From Verrucomicrobiota bacterium (GTDB taxonomy: Bacteria > Verrucomicrobiota > Verrucomicrobiia > Verrucomicrobiales > Verrucomicrobiaceae): DNA of 7,454 nucleotides. Both the position numbers and the translations under genes were made by a program. Where the stretch lies: the NCBI GenBank assembly GCA_023428335.1, contig JAEYYS010000031.1, positions 1-7,454 of the forward strand, given 5' to 3'. Within the stretch, counting starts at the first letter, position 1. Each line of letters begins with the position of its first letter. This document shows, piece after piece, positions 6,055-7,454 of the stretch. The notes beneath the pieces were generated by a model. The model was given only the letters and a program-made list of their open reading frames with translations, made no database searches and was not told the origin of the DNA.

Positions 6055-7364
6055 AACACGAACTCGCCACCCAACTGCTCCGGTCCGGTGAAATCACCCG
6101 CCGCGACTTCGCCGCCAAAACGGCTTCCTCCCTGCTCGGCGTCGGCCTGCTCGGCCAGTCGCTGTCCAGCCGCTCCTTCGCCGCCTTCGAGCAGTCCTCG
6201 AAGCTGCGCCAGGCGGCCACCGCCAAGAACGTCATCTACCTCTACATGAGCGGCGGCCAGACCCATCTCGACACCTGGGATCCGAAGCCCGGCACCGAGA
6301 CCGGCGGCCCGACCCAGGCGATCAAGACCAGCGCCGACGGCGTCCAGCTCGCCGAGAACCTGCCGCTCACCGCCCGCCAGATGCACCATGGCACGGTCTT
6401 CCGCTCGCTCAGCTCCACCCAGGGCGCGCACGAGCAGGGCAACTACATGATGCACACCAGCTACGAGCTGCGCGGCACCATCCGTCACCCCGGCATGGGC
6501 GCCTGGCTGAACGTCTTTCAGGGCGGCGGCAACAGCACCCTGCCCAAGTATGTCTACGTCGGCAACGACAGTCGCCACCCCGGCGCCGGCTTCTTCCCCG
6601 CCGCGCAGAGCCCACTCTTCGTCAACAACCCGGAGGCCGGCCTCAAAAACGTCAAACTCCAGCCCGGCCTCACCCAGGAGAAGTTCGACGCCCGCCTGCG
6701 CCTCGCCGCCGATCTCGACGCCGACTTCCGCAGCACCTTCCCGCATCGCAACGTCAAGGCCTACGCCGACATGTACGACGACGCCATCGCCATGATGCGC
6801 TCCGAGGACCTGAAGGCCTTCGAACTCACCGAGGAGAGCGCCGACCTGCGTGCCGCCTACGGCCGCAGCCCCTTCGGCCAGGGCTGCCTGCTCGCCCGCC
6901 GCCTCGTCGAGCGCGGCGTCCGCTTTGTCGAGGTCTCCCTCGGCGGCTGGGACACCCACAACGCCAACTTCGTGCGCGTGCCCGAACTCTGCGAAACCCT
7001 CGACCGCGGCCTCGCCACCCTGCTCGACGACCTCCACCAGCGCGGCCTGCTCGAGGAAACCCTCGTCGTTGTGGCCACTGAGTTCGGCCGCACCCCCGAG
7101 ATCAACCAGAACGTCGGCCGCGACCACTACCCGAAGGCCTTCTCCGCCGCCATGTTTGGTGGCGGCGTCCGCGGCGGCCATGTCCACGGCCAAACCGATG
7201 CGGAAGGCCGCGAGGTCGTCGCCGACAAGGTCAAGATCCAGGACTTCAACGCCACCATCGCCTACGCCCTCGGGCTGCCGCTCGACCAGGTGGTGTACAG
7301 CCCGAGCAAACGCCCCTTCACCATCGCCGACAAGGGCCAGCCGCTCACCAGCGTCTTCGCCTAA
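6051..7364 (+). CDS. DUF1501 family protein with Tat-like signal
   Basis: This 437-residue protein is full length for DUF1501. The N-terminus carries a twin-arginine motif, TRRDF (16-20, R17-R18), followed by a hydrophobic stretch (about 24-37) and AFAA-type residues (SFAA at 42-45), indicating export in a folded state. Family motifs are YMSGGQTHLDTWDPKP (65-80), RHPGMGAW (145-152), GGWDTHNANF (298-307), TEFGRTPEIN (343-352) and GRDHYPKAF (356-364). As far as I recall, the family is grouped with the alkaline phosphatase/sulfatase superfamily. Aspartates and histidines D74, D301, H303, D358 and H359 are then plausible metal ligands, which is an inference. The ATG at 6051 is the first possible start after the DUF1549 stop in this frame, and it places the Tat signal correctly; no Shine-Dalgarno site precedes it. 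The reaction catalysed by the family is unknown. Its constant partner is the DUF1549/1553 protein encoded just upstream. Confidence 0.96.
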   Translation: MKHELATQLLRSGEITRRDFAAKTASSLLGVGLLGQSLSSRSFAAFEQSSKLRQAATAKNVIYLYMSGGQTHLDTWDPKPGTETGGPTQAIKTSADGVQLAENLPLTARQMHHGTVFRSLSSTQGAHEQGNYMMHTSYELRGTIRHPGMGAWLNVFQGGGNSTLPKYVYVGNDSRHPGAGFFPAAQSPLFVNNPEAGLKNVKLQPGLTQEKFDARLRLAADLDADFRSTFPHRNVKAYADMYDDAIAMMRSEDLKAFELTEESADLRAAYGRSPFGQGCLLARRLVERGVRFVEVSLGGWDTHNANFVRVPELCETLDRGLATLLDDLHQRGLLEETLVVVATEFGRTPEINQNVGRDHYPKAFSAAMFGGGVRGGHVHGQTDAEGREVVADKVKIQDFNATIAYALGLPLDQVVYSPSKRPFTIADKGQPLTSVFA

Positions 7365-7385
7365 GTCTTCCCTTCAGGGACTCGC

Positions 7386-7421
7386 GCGGCTCCGCCTCAC
7401 CCGGCGGAGCCGCTGCTTTTT
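7386..7421 (+). terminator. Intrinsic (rho-independent) terminator after the DUF1501 gene
   Basis: A perfect 11-bp inverted repeat, GCGGCTCCGCC (7386-7396) and GGCGGAGCCGC (7403-7413), encloses a 6-nt loop, TCACCC. It is followed by TGC and five T (7417-7421). It begins 21 nt after the DUF1501 stop. The opposite strand lacks a T-tract, so it acts on + strand transcripts only. It marks the end of the transcription unit. Confidence 0.9.
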
Positions 7422-7454
7422 GGGCGCAGGCCAGCACCGGCAAACCCTGCCAGC

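Noticed and set aside
4656..7193. 845-codon open frame on the - strand across the DUF1549 and DUF1501 genes
   Set aside because: It is antisense to two clearly real genes. Its translation is a Val/Ala/Gly/Glu/Asp-rich shadow of their G/C-ending codons, without domains. Long antisense frames are expected at this base composition.
7422..7454. Start of a further gene after the terminator
   Set aside because: Only 33 bases remain, with no start codon context or motif on either strand that could be supported.

Overview
The window (7,454 bases, very GC-rich, strong G/C preference at codon third positions) carries five protein genes, all on the + strand. The first is cut by the left edge. The combination of an exported sulfatase, a PSCyt2/PSD1 (DUF1549/DUF1553) protein and a DUF1501 protein strongly suggests the Planctomycetota-Verrucomicrobiota group. 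Verrucomicrobiota is my preference, but that is an inference from family content and not a proof.

Layout: (1) positions 1-1458 hold the 3' part of a multi-membrane GT-C/ArnT-like glycosyltransferase. It overlaps by ATGA with (2) a PAP2-type lipid phosphatase (1455-2078). These two form an envelope-lipid or glycan module. After 49 bp comes (3) a Sec-exported, formylglycine-type sulfatase (2128-3483). After 74 bp, with a possible RNA hairpin, comes (4) an 810-residue DUF1549/DUF1553 protein (3558-5990). It has one CXXCH haem-type motif and two coiled-coil-like insertions. A 60-bp spacer follows, holding a heptanucleotide tandem repeat, a possible hairpin and a 19-codon mini-ORF. Then comes (5) a DUF1501 protein with a Tat-like signal (6051-7364). 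A textbook intrinsic terminator (7386-7421) closes the run.

Genes 4 and 5 are the classic adjacent pair of this phylum group. Their biochemical role is still not established, although such pairs often sit beside sulfatases and are suspected to act in breakdown of complex, sulfated polysaccharides. The three exported proteins (sulfatase, CXXCH protein, DUF1501 protein) could therefore work together in the periplasm. The sulfatase and DUF1501 are, to my knowledge, relatives in the alkaline-phosphatase superfamily. No promoter can be identified with confidence, and one transcript ending at 7421 is possible.

The most unusual part is the spacer 5991-6050. There a short ORF starts 4 nt after the DUF1549 stop and ends in an ATGA overlap with the DUF1501 start, and it runs through a 7-bp repeat whose copy number would change its frame. 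No gene-free stretch exceeds 300 bases. Bases 7422-7454, after the terminator, hold nothing I can identify.
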